Made by a program: the position numbers and the translations under genes | Source: Capitella teleta | Lineage: Eukaryota > Annelida > Polychaeta > Capitellidae | Assembly: GCA_000328365.1 (NCBI GenBank) | Contig: KB311138.1 | Coordinates: 292,022-356,021 of the forward strand | Length of the DNA: 64,000 nt | Reading direction: 5' to 3' | Part shown: positions 36,770-48,054 of the stretch, one piece after another | How the letters are laid out: each line of letters opens with the position of its first letter | Numbering within the stretch: position 1 is the stretch's first letter | Notes under the pieces: generated by a model | Database searches by the model: none | What the model was told of the DNA's origin: nothing | What the model saw: only the letters and a program-made list of their open reading frames with translations

Positions 36770-37005
36770 TTTATGGCCAAATTCCGTTTGAGTAGGGTAG
36801 GTAAAGTTAACCTAAGGTACCTTAGGGTAACCTGAGCAGGTGCGCTGAGCCACATAAAAGCCTGTGTTACCCACCCTTTTTCTGTCACACGAGAATACGA
36901 AATGTATCCTTGTCATTTCATCCCTCTTTAATTAAACCTTAGTGTTTTCAGGTTACCCACACCTCTCTTTTATACCTACCCTGCTCAAACAAGAATAATT
37001 ATGGC
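36770..37005 (+). mobile_element. MITE family 2, copy with both ends
   Basis: The left part TTATGGCCAAATTCCGTTTG plus AGTAGGGTAGGTAAA is mirrored at the right by TACCTACCCTGCTCAAAC...ATTATGGCC, giving a foldback of about 235 bp. The arms also share GGGTAACCTGA / TCAGGTTACCC. A perfect 16-bp palindrome CCTAAGGTACCTTAGG lies at 36811-36826. No coding capacity. Partial relatives lie at 30027 and 33255. Confidence 0.7.
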
Positions 37006-37058
37006 CAGTAGTGTCTATTGAGGTGAAATTAAGTGTTGCACTTTCTTTCAAGGTTAAC

Positions 37059-37226
37059 ATGAATCTCTATAGCATGCTGATGAAGCTGTTGGTTGTGATG
37101 GTTGCCATGGTTGGGACATACGGCACGACTGAGGCATGCGGGAAAAAGAAAAACGAAAACAGCGAAGACAAACCGAGTAAACTCCATGAGTTCACTCAAT
37201 TCCCTCCTCCTGCGGATGGCGAATGA
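37059..37226 (+). CDS. Candidate small secreted peptide, 55 residues
   Basis: ATG 37059 opens MNLYSMLMKLLVVMVAMVGT, a convincing signal peptide, then YGTTEACGKKKNENSEDKPS and a Pro-rich end (FPPPADGE) before the stop. Cleavage near residue 22-26 would leave a charged peptide of about 30 residues with one Cys. A pyrimidine-rich acceptor (CTTTCTTTCAAG) ends 7 bases before the ATG, and ATTAAA at 37340 could be a poly(A) signal. I recognise no family. It could be a hormone-like or defence peptide precursor, or the last exon of something larger. It starts just after a MITE foldback. Real gene status is unproven. Confidence 0.4.
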   Translation: MNLYSMLMKLLVVMVAMVGTYGTTEACGKKKNENSEDKPSKLHEFTQFPPPADGE

Positions 37227-38444
37227 CTTATTTGCTTAGAGCCATCCCAAGATTGCTTGGATAAAAGCATATGAGTGAAAGTCTTATACAATTCCTTTTG
37301 ACCTGACACCACAGTTTAAATCCTTCTCGGCCCTGCTTAATTAAAGGTGCTTTTAAATAGCAACGTGTATTGCTTTTCTCTGTTCACAACATGTCTTCGT
37401 TGCGTGGAAACAAATTGAGCAAAGTACTTATGTTATGTTAGTTTATGTCAAGCTTTATACCACGAATCCAGTTTTTTTAATCAGTATAGACCTACTCCAT
37501 AATGTATCCATCATTTTGAAAAGGTGTCCATTATTTTGATTCTTAATTTATCAGGTCACAGAATTATGCCATAATTACGGTTTCAAAAGTTACCTATACA
37601 TGCTTGTGAAACACTCAGTAATTAGAACCGGCATGCGACTGGCAAAAAGCACGATATTTTTGTACTACATTCATACCCCAGTTGAAGAGCGATGGCAATT
37701 AGTTGATTACAATCTTCCGATTGGAACCTGCCACCCAATCATTGACGTCACTGTGATTTTTATCAAATCATTGACACTCTTGGAAATAAACTATAATTGT
37801 CACTTAAATTTATAATTATATATGGTTATATATGGTTCATAATATTTTCTCCGTCAGCAAGTGATTAGATAAAATATTGAACGGACACGCATTTGCCTTG
37901 CATACTAGTAGCTGTAGGTGATACGGAGCATTATAAGGAGTGATGCCACCGAGAAGGTACATTTCCGTTCTTACGGAGCTCCACTTTCAGCTGTGCTGTC
38001 TGTGGATTGGTCGATACGCACAAGTTTAAAACCACAACGCACACCTATTCATTAGAGGTTTGTCTGACCATTTCATTTTCCTTAAGTGATAGTCATAATT
38101 TATTTAGTTAATTAGGTTCTTACAAGCAAGCTATTTTGCAAACGATATATTGTACCGTGTCTTTACCACCCATGACTGAGTTGCGGATGTCGATGTTATA
38201 CTGTCACGCTCTTCTAAGTGTCCACTCATTATATGAATTATGCATAAGTCTTCAATAGAACCGATTATTCTAGCGAGGGGAAATTGCTCCTTTGGATTTC
38301 TCAGGAGCGTCCCAGATATTGCGCATGACATCATATGGTAGTTACACAATATACATCCATAGAGGTCATCCAGTATAGTTTTTTGAAATATTTGGTACTA
38401 GTCCGAATGGTTGTCGTTAATTGAAAAAGTTGCGTTACTCTAAA
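37227..38444. other. Spacer, no gene recognised
   Basis: AT-rich sequence. A 71-codon frame at 37600-37815 (+) has no motif. A small doublet ATATATGGTTATATATGGTT lies near 37818-37838. Confidence 0.4.
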
Positions 38445-38690
38445 TTTGCACCTGAGAGCAAAACCAACATTAGCTGAGAGATAAAGTGTCCAGTGAAACG
38501 GTATGCCATGTATAATATGTATACATCTCAACTTGAAATAATGAAGACCAAGTCATCAGCGTGCATAATGCAGTCAGTCCTCTTTCCTATATTCACACCG
38601 TCCATATCATTGGACTTGCGGGACGATCAGCTGAGTAGCTTCAATCAGGAGCTACAGTCCATGAGCTACGGCTCGGTGGCAACAATTCCC
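38445..38690 (+). repeat. Interspersed repeat R, copy 1
   Basis: It shares CATAATGCAGTC, TCCTCTTTCCTA, TTCACACC and AGGAGCT with copies near 46790-47040 and 56450-56700, all in the same orientation. This is the most diverged of the three. No coding frame is common to them, and the class is unknown. Confidence 0.6.
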
Positions 38691-39290
38691 TTCAATCAAT
38701 AAATGAAACTATAAGAAAAATGTGTCACAATGGTAAGCCAATGTCCATGGCGCTGAAATCACATGAGATTTGACCAAAACATATGAATCAGGTTCCACAC
38801 ATTGTGTGACAACCGACTGTGTATGCACAGTCATTGGGTGACATCAATTGTTGAACTTGAGTCTCTCGCCAGTGTTGAACCAACATTGAATATTTTCTTG
38901 TACGGTCTGATGCATCATTGTATCTGTTATCTCAAAGAGTAAGTTCGTTAGTACCTCACACTTCACAGTTTTTTCAGTTTGTTCTATCAATTCTGAGGAG
39001 AACAAATCACAAGACATTTGTCTCCATCAAACAATACATTTATTGGCTTATTTGAAACTTTTGTTGAGCTCTGATGTACAATACTCCATCCCATTATGGT
39101 AAAGCAATTCATCTCCGGAAAACGCAATGAGCACTATGCAATGCATGTATACTTGTAATTAATTGTATTTCTTAAAGTAAAGGAAGAAATTTACTCGAGA
39201 ATAACAAAGCTTTAGCATAAGATACAAATAATTGTGCTATATAGCTTCCAATCGGTTTGTTTTGTGTGTTGGAGGAGATGTGCATGTACT
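38691..39290. other. Short spacer with a possible coding scrap
   Basis: On the minus strand, about 39128-39048 reads AFSGDELLYHNGMEYCTSEL and a few more residues to a stop, after a TTGCATAG acceptor. It might be a further exon of the candidate gene at 39291-39486, but I cannot show a donor that joins them. The rest is unremarkable. Confidence 0.25.
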
Positions 39291-39486
39291 TTAAGAGAGC
39301 AGTTGGAATTTCGTAACGATTGTTGCGCGGTATATTTCAACGTTTGGATTCGTTCCTTTACCCATTGCAACTGTGCGCGTGTTGATGTCGAAGCTGAGCC
39401 AGAAGTGAGGGTACTCTTTGCAATTCAGCTGTGCGCCAACGTTGAAGCCAAAGATCCTCTTCCATTTGGCATTTTCAGGCCTGAAG
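39291..39486 (-). CDS. Codon-biased exon, possibly of a FAMeT-like domain protein
   Basis: After the acceptor TTTATTCTTCAG on the minus strand, the frame reads FRPENAKWKRIFGFNVGAQL, then EYPHFWLSFDINTRTVAMGK, G..., ending EIYRATIVTKFQLLS and a stop. Third positions are strongly G/C-biased (GGC, TTC, AAC, CTG, ATC, ACG) in otherwise AT-rich DNA, as expected of coding sequence. The FWLSFD...VAMGKG pattern recalls the FWI....I.VGKG core of the farnesoic-acid-O-methyltransferase-like domain, from memory and unverified. No strong donor is visible before the stop, so this may be a last exon, an exon with a weak donor, or a gene relic. Flanking exons were not found. Confidence 0.45.
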
Positions 39487-40346
39487 CTGAAGAATAAAGA
39501 AATTGAGGGTAATCTTAACATTCTATACCTGCGCAGACGAGCGTTTTTGCATGCTCTGACACTGAAGACTCCTTATTCTCAATAAGGAATCAATAGTGTA
39601 ATTAGATTAAAACTAAAATCAGAATAATTAAATAAAATCTAAATTTTTCTAACGTCAAAAGTCAAATGAAAATATATTAAATATTAAATTGACCTTGATC
39701 ATTCTGAATATATTAATTTAATTGTTTGATAATTAAAACTTATTATGGTCAACACATTCACACCCCTGATTGTTTGAATGAGTATCTAACTTAGATAGCA
39801 GAGAGTGTGGTGCAGCCAGTAAATCACTTAAACCGGGCGGTATCCGAGCTCAATTAATGGCTCCCTGGGCGAAACCTGAAAATGGTCAGTGCTCCGGACC
39901 TAGAAGACTGAGCTTTATATTTCTTGTTTCAGAAAAAGTATTAATATTAATTTTAATTTTACCTTTAATTTTTTTTTGTTTTAATTTCCTTAACGCAATA
40001 TCTACTGTTTTACACATTGAATGAAGCGAGGAAATGAAGAAATGCTCACTTACTTAATCAGTTTTTTATTTCTAATTATATATTATGGGGCTATGCATAG
40101 TGGGAAAAGTCATTACATTCCCCAATCATTGATGCGAGAATCGTTATGCTGAATGTTCTTTGTAGATCCGGAGCTTTGTCATTTCTAGATTTTGCACAAG
40201 GAGCCAAGAAGACCGTTGCGTAACCGAGGACTCAGGATGATCCTCGGATAATAACAAGGTCACCACCAACCAGCAGCCTCGACTCCTCATCCACCCCCTC
40301 CTCACGTCGCGCGCGAAGTAAACACCTATACTGAAAACTTCACAAA
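39487..40346. other. AT-rich spacer before the mariner element
   Basis: Low-complexity A/T sequence to about 39780. A weakly tRNA-SINE-like stretch (GTGGTGCAGCCAGTAAATCA, about 39809-39828) is too diverged to call. T-rich sequence follows, with a GC-richer patch near 40240-40320. No gene is recognised. Confidence 0.4.
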
Positions 40347-41434
40347 CGAGGGAGGGCCAAGAAGTAATGAAGCTCTTGGGAAAAAAGTCATCTGATTATC
40401 ACGTGCTTTCGCACAGGTTGCCTAGCAACCAATATAAATTTTCTGTAAAATTATCATAATGTGTCAGCGCTTTCTCTCGGTTTGGTAGCGTCTCGTACAG
40501 ACCTACCCACACCATTCTCAGTTTTTTGAGAAAAATGAAGACAATCCAGTATCGTTCCGCTACAGATTTCTTTGTTCAGACTGGTACAAACTGCAAGAAA
40601 ATCGTCCAAAATCTAAGGGAAGTTTATGAAAGAGACGCCCCATCTGATGCTATGACCAAATGATGGGTTGTGACTATAAAACCAGTAGGAGCGTACCATG
40701 AAGGTGGCCACCATGTTGGACAGCCGTGTGACAGCCTAGACCGCTATCGTGTGATCTGACTGGGCTGCCAACAAGCAATGTGCAGCGAATCATTCATAAT
40801 GATCTGAAAAATGCAAAAGTTATCTGCTCGGTTGTTTCGGAAGATGTTGACGGAATCTCAAACGGTTGCCGGAGTCATCACATCCGACCCTCTTGTGACA
40901 CACGGCAGACTAGGACGTCACGAATACTAATTATAAATATGCAACGAGCTATCAATCTTCCACTATTACTCTAAAAGCAATCGGGAGTCCATGGATTGGT
41001 GGCATCATAGATCCCCACCCCCTCAAAACGTCAAGGCTTCAAAAGATAAACTTCTGAAACCTCTTCAGCCGGACAATTCGTCTTCGCACAACAGTCACAT
41101 TGTGGTGGCCAGTGGTAGGGAATGCGGATTTGAAATTCTTCTTCACTCACTTAAACTCTCCAGACCTAACCCCGAGGGACTACAAACCATTTGGAAATCT
41201 GAAAAATACTATCAGAGGACGTCATTTTGCAAGCAACAATGAACTGATATATGGGCGGCTGAGTCGTGCTTCGGGGTCAAAACGAAGAATTCCTCTGGCA
41301 AGGAATTGAAAGGTTGAAAAAATAATGAGAGAAATGTATTCTACTTGAGGATGCTAATGTTGAATAACAAATAAAATTAAGCTTTAATTTCAACGCAAAA
41401 TATCTGAGTCTAATTACTTCTGGGCCCTCCCTCG
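40347..41434 (+). mobile_element. Decayed mariner-type DNA transposon (Tc1/mariner superfamily)
   Basis: The left end CGAGGGAGGGCCAAGAAGTA and the right end, in reverse complement, CGAGGGAGGGCCCAGAAGTA are terminal inverted repeats; TA follows the right end, the usual mariner target. Inside are transposase remnants in several frames: YRSATDFFVQTGTNCKKIVQ near 40545 (N-terminal helices), LTGLPTSNVQRIIHNDLK near 40757, QPDNSSSHNS near 41068 (second Asp) and SPDLTPRDYKPFGNLK, then RGRHFASNNE near 41160-41240 (third Asp block, D34D style). Frames change between these pieces and there is an early stop after KWW-like sequence, so no transposase can be made. The length, 1088 bp, is short of the usual 1.3 kb. 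Confidence 0.88.
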
Positions 41435-42439
41435 TACGTGTATATTATAGGACTAATAACTTTGGTGGATGCTAGGCAAATACGTACAAATCATACGGTA
41501 GACAATGAATTAAATGCTGGTATTGACGAAAAGGGAGTCCAGTGGTTGCATAGAATAAAGCGATAGCTTTTATTGGGAAATGTTGAAGGCTTAGCTCTCT
41601 TAATGACCAAAGTTAACGAATGAAGGCTTGGCCCGATGAACAGGCAGCCGAGCTCAGTTGGTCGCACAAATGTTTGGGATAATAAAGAGCGCCAAGGAGT
41701 GCAATTAGTGCACCCGGTGAAGAGGTAAAGAGATCCAGCAAGCTACAAAGAAGAAGATAAAAGCAAACCAACGCTAAGTTAAGAAAGGTAGGCGTACAAG
41801 GGTAGGGCTGGGCGGGAAAAAGAAACCGGAATATTCGAGAAATGAGATGATTTTTTATTTCCATTGTTGATGTCAAACGAGCTAAATTTTAGTTGTTGTC
41901 GAATTAGCTAAATTTTAGTTGTTGTCGAAATAGCTAACCAACCTGACCGGAGGACTCCCCGCCATGCCAAGGCCAATTCACAATGCAGCGACAAATGGAA
42001 TAATCGTTCCAATATTTTGGTAATATTTTCGGCTTTATCTCATTCAGATCTTAAAATTGATGTGCTATATGCTTATATTCAAGAAGTAAACTTACCTTTG
42101 ACAAGGCAATTAATAAGCGATCTTACCTGTTTTACACAGAAAGGGTTATATTTGCCCATATTGAGTATTGTATGTTAATAAGGAGATCATTCTGCATGTA
42201 TTCTACTCAAAATAAATTATGTTGCAATTATGTCCGGATGTTCTCTATGTTCACTGGCCTTTATACGTGTAAATGTTGGTGAAAGTTACAGAAAAAAAAA
42301 ATGATATCAGTGAAAAGTAAAAGAGAACGAGGGAGGATTATGAGGGAATTAGCAATTAATTATGTGTCAGTTTATTGAGCTACGAGCATATGAAATCTTA
42401 GACGTCGTATTAATTGAATGTTGGCGGGAATTCTACAGA
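41435..42439. other. Spacer, no gene recognised
   Basis: An 87-codon frame at 41613-41876 (-) is hydrophobic but has no recognisable motif. A 26-bp tandem duplication is listed separately. The remainder is AT-rich. Confidence 0.4.
41880..41938. repeat. Tandem duplication, 26-bp unit
   Basis: GCTAAATTTTAGTTGTTGTC and six further bases occur twice in a row (starting 41881 and 41907), with a third start GCTA at 41933. One base differs between units, so this is recent slippage. Confidence 0.9.
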
Positions 42440-43300
42440 AACAACCAAACCAACAAAATATGAAAGCTGTCGCATCAGGGACTGGTTTATTGGGTGGTAT
42501 ATAAATCAGTCGGTCAAGGTCATTTTGATCTATTATGAGTAAGCAATTAGTTCTCTATTATGAATTATAATTTCAGTAAAAACTAATTACCAACAAATTT
42601 GGCGAAAATGACAGTTTGGAATGATAAACAGTTGTGGTTGATTACTCTATGGTATATATTTGACAACTGATGTGCTGCAATGTATACAATATTGTATTAC
42701 GATGAATACAAAGGTTTAGTCAGAATCACGTCACACAGAAAATCTGCCCAATTATCTTGGTGGCCACTGCCTAGGACAGCGGGTGTGGTTTTCATGACCA
42801 ATATTTATTGCTTAAATCCAGCATTGCGGTTGTTCTCCGTGGACCCACTTCTATTCGCTTTTACCGCCACGACCAAGGTCTAAGAGAGCGTTTGCATTTG
42901 ATGCGTGGATCAGGCCGATTCGTTCTCGTCGACCGTCATCGCAAATCAACACCAAATTAAACTTCATTACCCAAGGCGCTCTTTTAAAACAATGCGCATG
43001 CGCGTAACAATGCGGCAATCATGTGCATCGTGGCTATGGCTTGTGCGCGTGTAAAGTAGAGTCACGCAGATTTTATAGATCACATACAATGTCTGTCGCT
43101 TTGACTGCACAATACTTTTCTTGGTTATTGGACCAACAAACAACAAAAGATGAAAGCTGACGCATCCAGGACAGTTAACATTATTGGGTCAAGGTCAAGG
43201 TCATTTCAATCTGTTTCATTTAATAATTACCAATTAATTAGATAAACATGACATTTCGGAGTGATAAACAATTTTGATCGCAATAATTATGCTCCAAATA
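42440..43300. repeat. Diverged direct repeats flanking a repeat Q copy
   Basis: About 42440-42650 and 43125-43300 share CAACAAAATATGAAAGCTG / CAACAAAAGATGAAAGCTG, GGTCAAGGTCATTT, ACCAA, ATGACA and GATAAACA in the same order. Repeat Q copy 1 lies between. This is either an old tandem duplication or two copies of one short family. There is no coding sequence. Confidence 0.5.
42745..42960 (+). repeat. Interspersed repeat Q, copy 1
   Basis: It shares ATCTTGGTGGCCACTGCC, CATGACCAATATTTATTGCT, TTCGCTTTTACCG and GAGCGTTTGCATTT with copies at 46265-46470 and 55540-55735, all on the plus strand. It has a promoterless, non-coding look; the class is unknown. Confidence 0.7.
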
Positions 43301-46264
43301 ATCGAGTCCTGGTAACCACTTCAAGCTTCATATGAGAAATGTGAATCCCCGATAATAATTGAGGAAAGAGATTGTTGTAATTGTGAACAGAACAAGAGAT
43401 CAAAGGTTATTCAGAGAAATATGACCTCAGCCACCGTCTGCCGCCACGAAAGAAATTCTATGGAACCTTACCCGTGCGAAAACATTCATGATTTGTTAAT
43501 GTTATTATGCCATGTATTACTGTGCAGTTTGCCCTTTTCAGATCACAATGACAGTCATAATTATATATGCACGTTTCCTTGTTCCTGTGGTGACGTCTTC
43601 CAGGCTATTGCAAAGGTATATTCAAAGTTGAATAGTTTATGGAGAGGATGTGTATCGGGGCTCTCATCGTGCATACTTAACTTTTGTTCCTTGGAAGTGC
43701 TTAATATGTATTTATTTTTATTAAGATGGGCATTCCTCATCACTGGCATATCCTTGTAAAACCTCTGCAGCATTAACAATGCATGTGAAATAACAGTGCA
43801 TCTGGCCCACTGAAGATTCAGTGTTTATTGCATTGTGCTTATGTGTCAAGACGAGACATTGACAAGACCTGGAATGGGCTCTGGGAGTTCAAGTTGACTT
43901 ATCGAGAAACAATGTGAATCGCTGACTATTCACAAAATCAAAATAGTGCTCGAGTCTGAGAGTAAAAATATCCTTAGCAGAGAGAGTTCCAGCTGGTCAT
44001 TATCGTTGTCAATCCTTTATTGTGTGTTCAAGAGCCACGGGTTCAATGCAATTTATGATTAGTGCAAGTGATGTCAACGGATACCCTGATCCTAAGTCCA
44101 CCCAGATCCGAAATTCTGGAATAAGCAAAAAATGGAGCAGAAATGCTGATCGTTTGAAAAGTACTGTGTTTATGTTTGTAACGATATCAGAGCCAACCAC
44201 GGCTTAAACCTTTTTGTGTGTGTTAATACAGTGCAAATGAAGGTGGTGTATCCATGCAGCTTTATGATGGAGTGAGAGAGTGTCCATGTTTTAATTCTTG
44301 TTTACCTTCAAAATTAACTTAAAGTTATGTGTAGTGTGATTTACGATGATATTGTGATGGTATTGCTCATGGTACGTGGTACACACACTGGTAGATGTAT
44401 TATAGACACACCCTTTAATAATTTCCGTTTATCTGGCTCAGAAACAACTGGTACCCGGTCCAACTTTTTTTACTCGTTGCGATCATCATTTATTTCACGT
44501 ACCCATGAATGCCACAATCACACGAATTTTTGATGGCTATCTTCCCTGTTAGTCGATGGCAATATAAAGGATCTCGGTAATTTTGTGAATGCATGTACGT
44601 ACTTGAAGTCCCAAATATATTTGTATGAGCGTATATTATGAATGAGATATTAGTTATAGTGAATTAACATTTGCACAAACCCGAGGAGTTTTTTCAGATA
44701 TTATTCTTACACATCATTAGGATTCCTCACCAGGTGAACTAGGGCCACCTCGCCATTAGCATCTAGGCTGCCTCGGGTGAACTGCACTGCACTATTTGCG
44801 TAATATACGACAATTACTTCTCGCCCTACATTGCAACACGCTTCTATGGATATGAGTGAATCATCGACAAGAGTCAAATCATGGATATCGGTTTCTATAG
44901 GGAAACAATATTTAAAGATGTCATTAGTAAGGACAAAAAGATTACTTACTTATCACTATGGTCCACTTTCAACAAATGAGGGCCAACTTGAATAACAATA
45001 ATGCTGCACTACTGTGGGGAAGTGCCGTTACCTAGAAAGGCTTTTAAATTAATTTACCATGAATACTCCTAATTGCCAGTTTCAGTGAGCAGCGCTGGAG
45101 GTTATGCATGTATATGCAAGCAGCGATCCTGTAATGCATAAAAGAGGAAACATTCTTATCTATATTCTATTTGCCTGAAATCGTTACACGAATCAATAGT
45201 TCGTAGGTATTGATTTCAAACACTGTTCACTCAGTCGCATAAATGATCCAATGATTTGCAAGTACGACGCTTTTAAGTTTCGACCAAGATTCAACCGCGA
45301 TTAATCAAGACAACATTTTGGCAAAGCAGAAAAGAAAACTAAATGAGCCTCACTCAATGTGCATATTAAACATGTAGATTATATATTTATATTCTCCACG
45401 CCTTAATTAACCAGACAAATGTTTCAGATACGATAAAAATGAAAGTGCATAAAAACAATTTACAATAATCACCATAAAACCACAAAAAAAAAAAATGCAT
45501 AAATTATCGCTGCTCAGCATGCATGAAGAATACCAGCATCAAAAGCAGGAATTATTTGGGCATTGATTGGTGTCGTGCTTACCTGGCAACGCTCCACTCA
45601 ATGACCTAATGATCAATCTCTACTTTGATTTGGCGGGTCACCAAGGAAAAGTCGGCCAATTCAGTTGTGGGCGTGAAGCATATGCCCCCCTCAAGAGACC
45701 AAAAGCGATGGATCTCTAAACACAAGCAAAAGTGTCGTGCAGAGATCTCCTAACTGCGACGGGTGCGCGTTTCATGAGTGCTGCTAGGCTAGCAACGTTG
45801 ACTTGGTTCTCGGATCAGGCGGTGCTCTTGGGCCAATGAGATTTCAGCAATTGATCATCGAAATAGGCCAATTGTGAGTCATGTCGGAGCCCCCAAAAGT
45901 GCAATTGGGAGTTTACGCCTCGGCTAATGAAATATTCACCACAATATCCTTGGATTATTGGACCGCAATGAAGACTAAGACATTGGAGTTTGTGTATCAA
46001 TTTCTTGCTCCATGATTTAATTAATCAAGGCATAGTCAGATCACAATTAGCATTTGTGCTTTTATTTGTCTGAGGGATGTCCAGGTGATGAAAGCATTAG
46101 TCTATATAGCAATGCAAAAGCCATAAACCCAAAAATTATTAATTATTTGTTGATATAACACCCCAAAAAATCGCCCAGAATAATCTTATCATGGTCACTT
46201 AGTTCAATAAGCAACAATACAATATACCTGCATGGTTCGATCATGACACTCAGGAGTACTAGTG
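43301..46264. other. Spacer, no gene recognised
   Basis: Contains a piece of about 90 bp (43718-43806, around AAGATGGGCATTCCTCATCA) that recurs inverted at 61459-61545, and an A run near 45483-45494. A 112-codon frame at 43421-43759 (+) overlaps that repeat and has no domain I recognise. Confidence 0.4.
43718..43806 (+). repeat. Short interspersed repeat V, copy 1
   Basis: AAGATGGGCATTCCTCATCA, TGCAGCATTAACAATGCATG and TGAAATAACA match, with few changes, the reverse complement of about 61459-61545. The outer sequences do not match, so only a fragment is shared. Confidence 0.6.
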
Positions 46265-46470
46265 TGTTACAGAGACGTCTATATCTTGACGATCACCGCC
46301 TAGAAGACCAGGTTTGGTTTTCTGGACACATTTCCATTGTTTCAGATCCAAATTATTGTTCTTCTCTTGGGCCGGCCATCAATTTTCTTATACCGACACG
46401 ACCAAGGCCTAAGAGGGCGTTTGCATTTCATGTGTGAATAGGGATTTGTGTGCGGCGCCTGTCATTGCTG
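46265..46470 (+). repeat. Interspersed repeat Q, copy 2
   Basis: Matches copies 1 and 3 in GACGATCACCGCC, TTGTTCTTCTCTTGGGCCGG and AAGAGGGCGTTTGCATTTCA. A repeat R copy follows about 330 bp downstream, the same order as at 55.5-56.7 kb. Confidence 0.7.
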
Positions 46471-46789
46471 CCACGTGGTAAATATAAGCAGAAATACAGC
46501 AGAAGAAAGAGCAACACGGGATCCTTTATAAATCAAATCAAAGTGTTTTCTCCTCCAAAGCAATGTGGCGGAATATGAGTCACCAATTTGGTTGCTTTGG
46601 CATGATTACCTAGGAATACAAAGTGATTATCAAACACAAGCAAAGAGGCACGACGTGTGGTTCGCTCATGTTTAGCTTAAAGGGGTGAATTTTTGCTCAG
46701 AGGAGAAGACAACATGAAAGCGACACTGTTTACGCATTACTACAAGGTCCCTTAGGCCGGCGGCATAAACCACATTTGACTCACTTGGA

Positions 46790-47040
46790 ATACATCCAAA
46801 CCATTTGAATGACCGGTCTTTTAAAAGGTGCATTGCATAAAAGATGTACCTGATCGAGAGCAAGACAAGCATTAGCCGAGGTAGTGTCCGGTGTGACCAC
46901 CTCAGTCCCATCTTGAAAAACTCAAGACCGACTCATCAGCATGCATAATGCAGTTCTCTTTCCTACGTTCACACCCTTTGAGAAAGGAAGGAAACCGAAG
47001 TAAATAAGGAGCTGTCACAGATGAGCACTGTTTTCATGAG
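46790..47040 (+). repeat. Interspersed repeat R, copy 2
   Basis: It shares GGTCTTTTAAAAGGTGCATT, ATCAGCATGCATAATGCAGT, TTTCCTACGTTCACACCCTT and AGGAGCTGTCACAGATGAGC with copy 3 at 56450-56700. Non-coding; ends undefined. Confidence 0.75.
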
Positions 47041-47212
47041 TGGCTATATCGCTCTCAGTTCCCCTTTCAGTCAACTCGTTCTCGTATTTTCTTGAAGGGT
47101 TTTAGCTTTGCCAATTTGGTATTAATTTTCACAGCTTCCCCTCTACTCATGGGGGTGAAGGTACACACACGATGCTTTATTATTGGCTTTACTTCTATTT
47201 CATTTGCAATAG

Positions 47213-47420
47213 CTATCCCCAGAATTATTCAAAACGAACAAATATGTTAATCTATAGCCACGAGAGTGGCCGAAATGGACATTATGTGTCTCCCATAGTG
47301 ATTAATGTCGACCATGAAAAGCCCACCCACGGACAATCTGTGCATTACGCACATTTTGGCGCAGCATCGATTCGAGACACTGAGAATGATTTTTATTTCA
47401 TTTTAGATACCCATTCAAAG
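47213..47420 (+). CDS. Weak candidate exon
   Basis: A long pyrimidine tract ending ATTTGCAATAG precedes a frame of 69 codons (YPQNYSKRTNMLIYSHESGR ... FYFILDTHSK) that ends at TCAAAG|GTAATAAA, a reasonable donor. Codon usage is not biased and no domain is recognised. It could be an exon of an unseen gene or chance. Confidence 0.2.
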
Positions 47421-47640
47421 GTAATAAATTATTATTTATTGTTTTCAGAATTAGATTAGCGACTGCCTGTATAGTAGGTGTCAACTTTTTCCTTCATTTG
47501 CATCAACATGTCTTTTTTATCTTGTGAATTCATGAATGCAATTGGCGACTTCAATTGACGTGAGTCCATAATATGCAAGCGAGGTCGATTTGGAATTCTG
47601 TTCTGAGAAACGACGTCAACGTCAATTTACCTGTGTTGTG

Positions 47641-47820
47641 TTAGAGTTTTTTTTTTTGGGGTTTTTTTTTTTTTTTTTTTTTTGGGGGGGGGGGCGTCAG
47701 CGGATTCTTTTTTCGCGCTCCTTGGAAGTTTGTACTCAGACACGTGATAATTTTCAGTCAATTTTACATGATTTACATGATTTCACATGATTTTACATGA
47801 TTTTACATGATTTCAGATGC
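47641..47820. repeat. Poly-T/poly-G run and ACATGATTT tandem array
   Basis: T runs broken by GGGG are followed by ten G at about 47685-47694. From 47767 to 47815, five imperfect copies of a 10-11-base unit, ACATGATTTT, lie head to tail. This is simple sequence of no evident function. Confidence 0.85.
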
Positions 47821-48054
47821 CACTCCAAACGAACGTGTCATACATTAAAACGATGAAGTTTAGCTGAGCGTTGTGGACTGAACGAGGCTAGAGATGTAAA
47901 CGTTTCTTTGAAAATTATAGCGCCATTACATGCAAGATTTCAAAGCCCAAAAATGAACATTATAATACTATGGTTTGCAAGTAAAAATAATGAATTGTTG
48001 AACACGAGACTCAAGCCCAACATTATGAGCCACGTATTCCTGGTGCACAACGGT

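Noticed and set aside
38493-38702. 69-codon frame with conserved-looking residues
   Set aside because: It coincides with interspersed repeat R, whose other copies do not keep the frame.
42440-43300. Direct repeats considered as terminal repeats of a longer element
   Set aside because: The repeats are diverged, lack matching ends or flanking duplications, and the interior is only 480 bases with no coding remnant.
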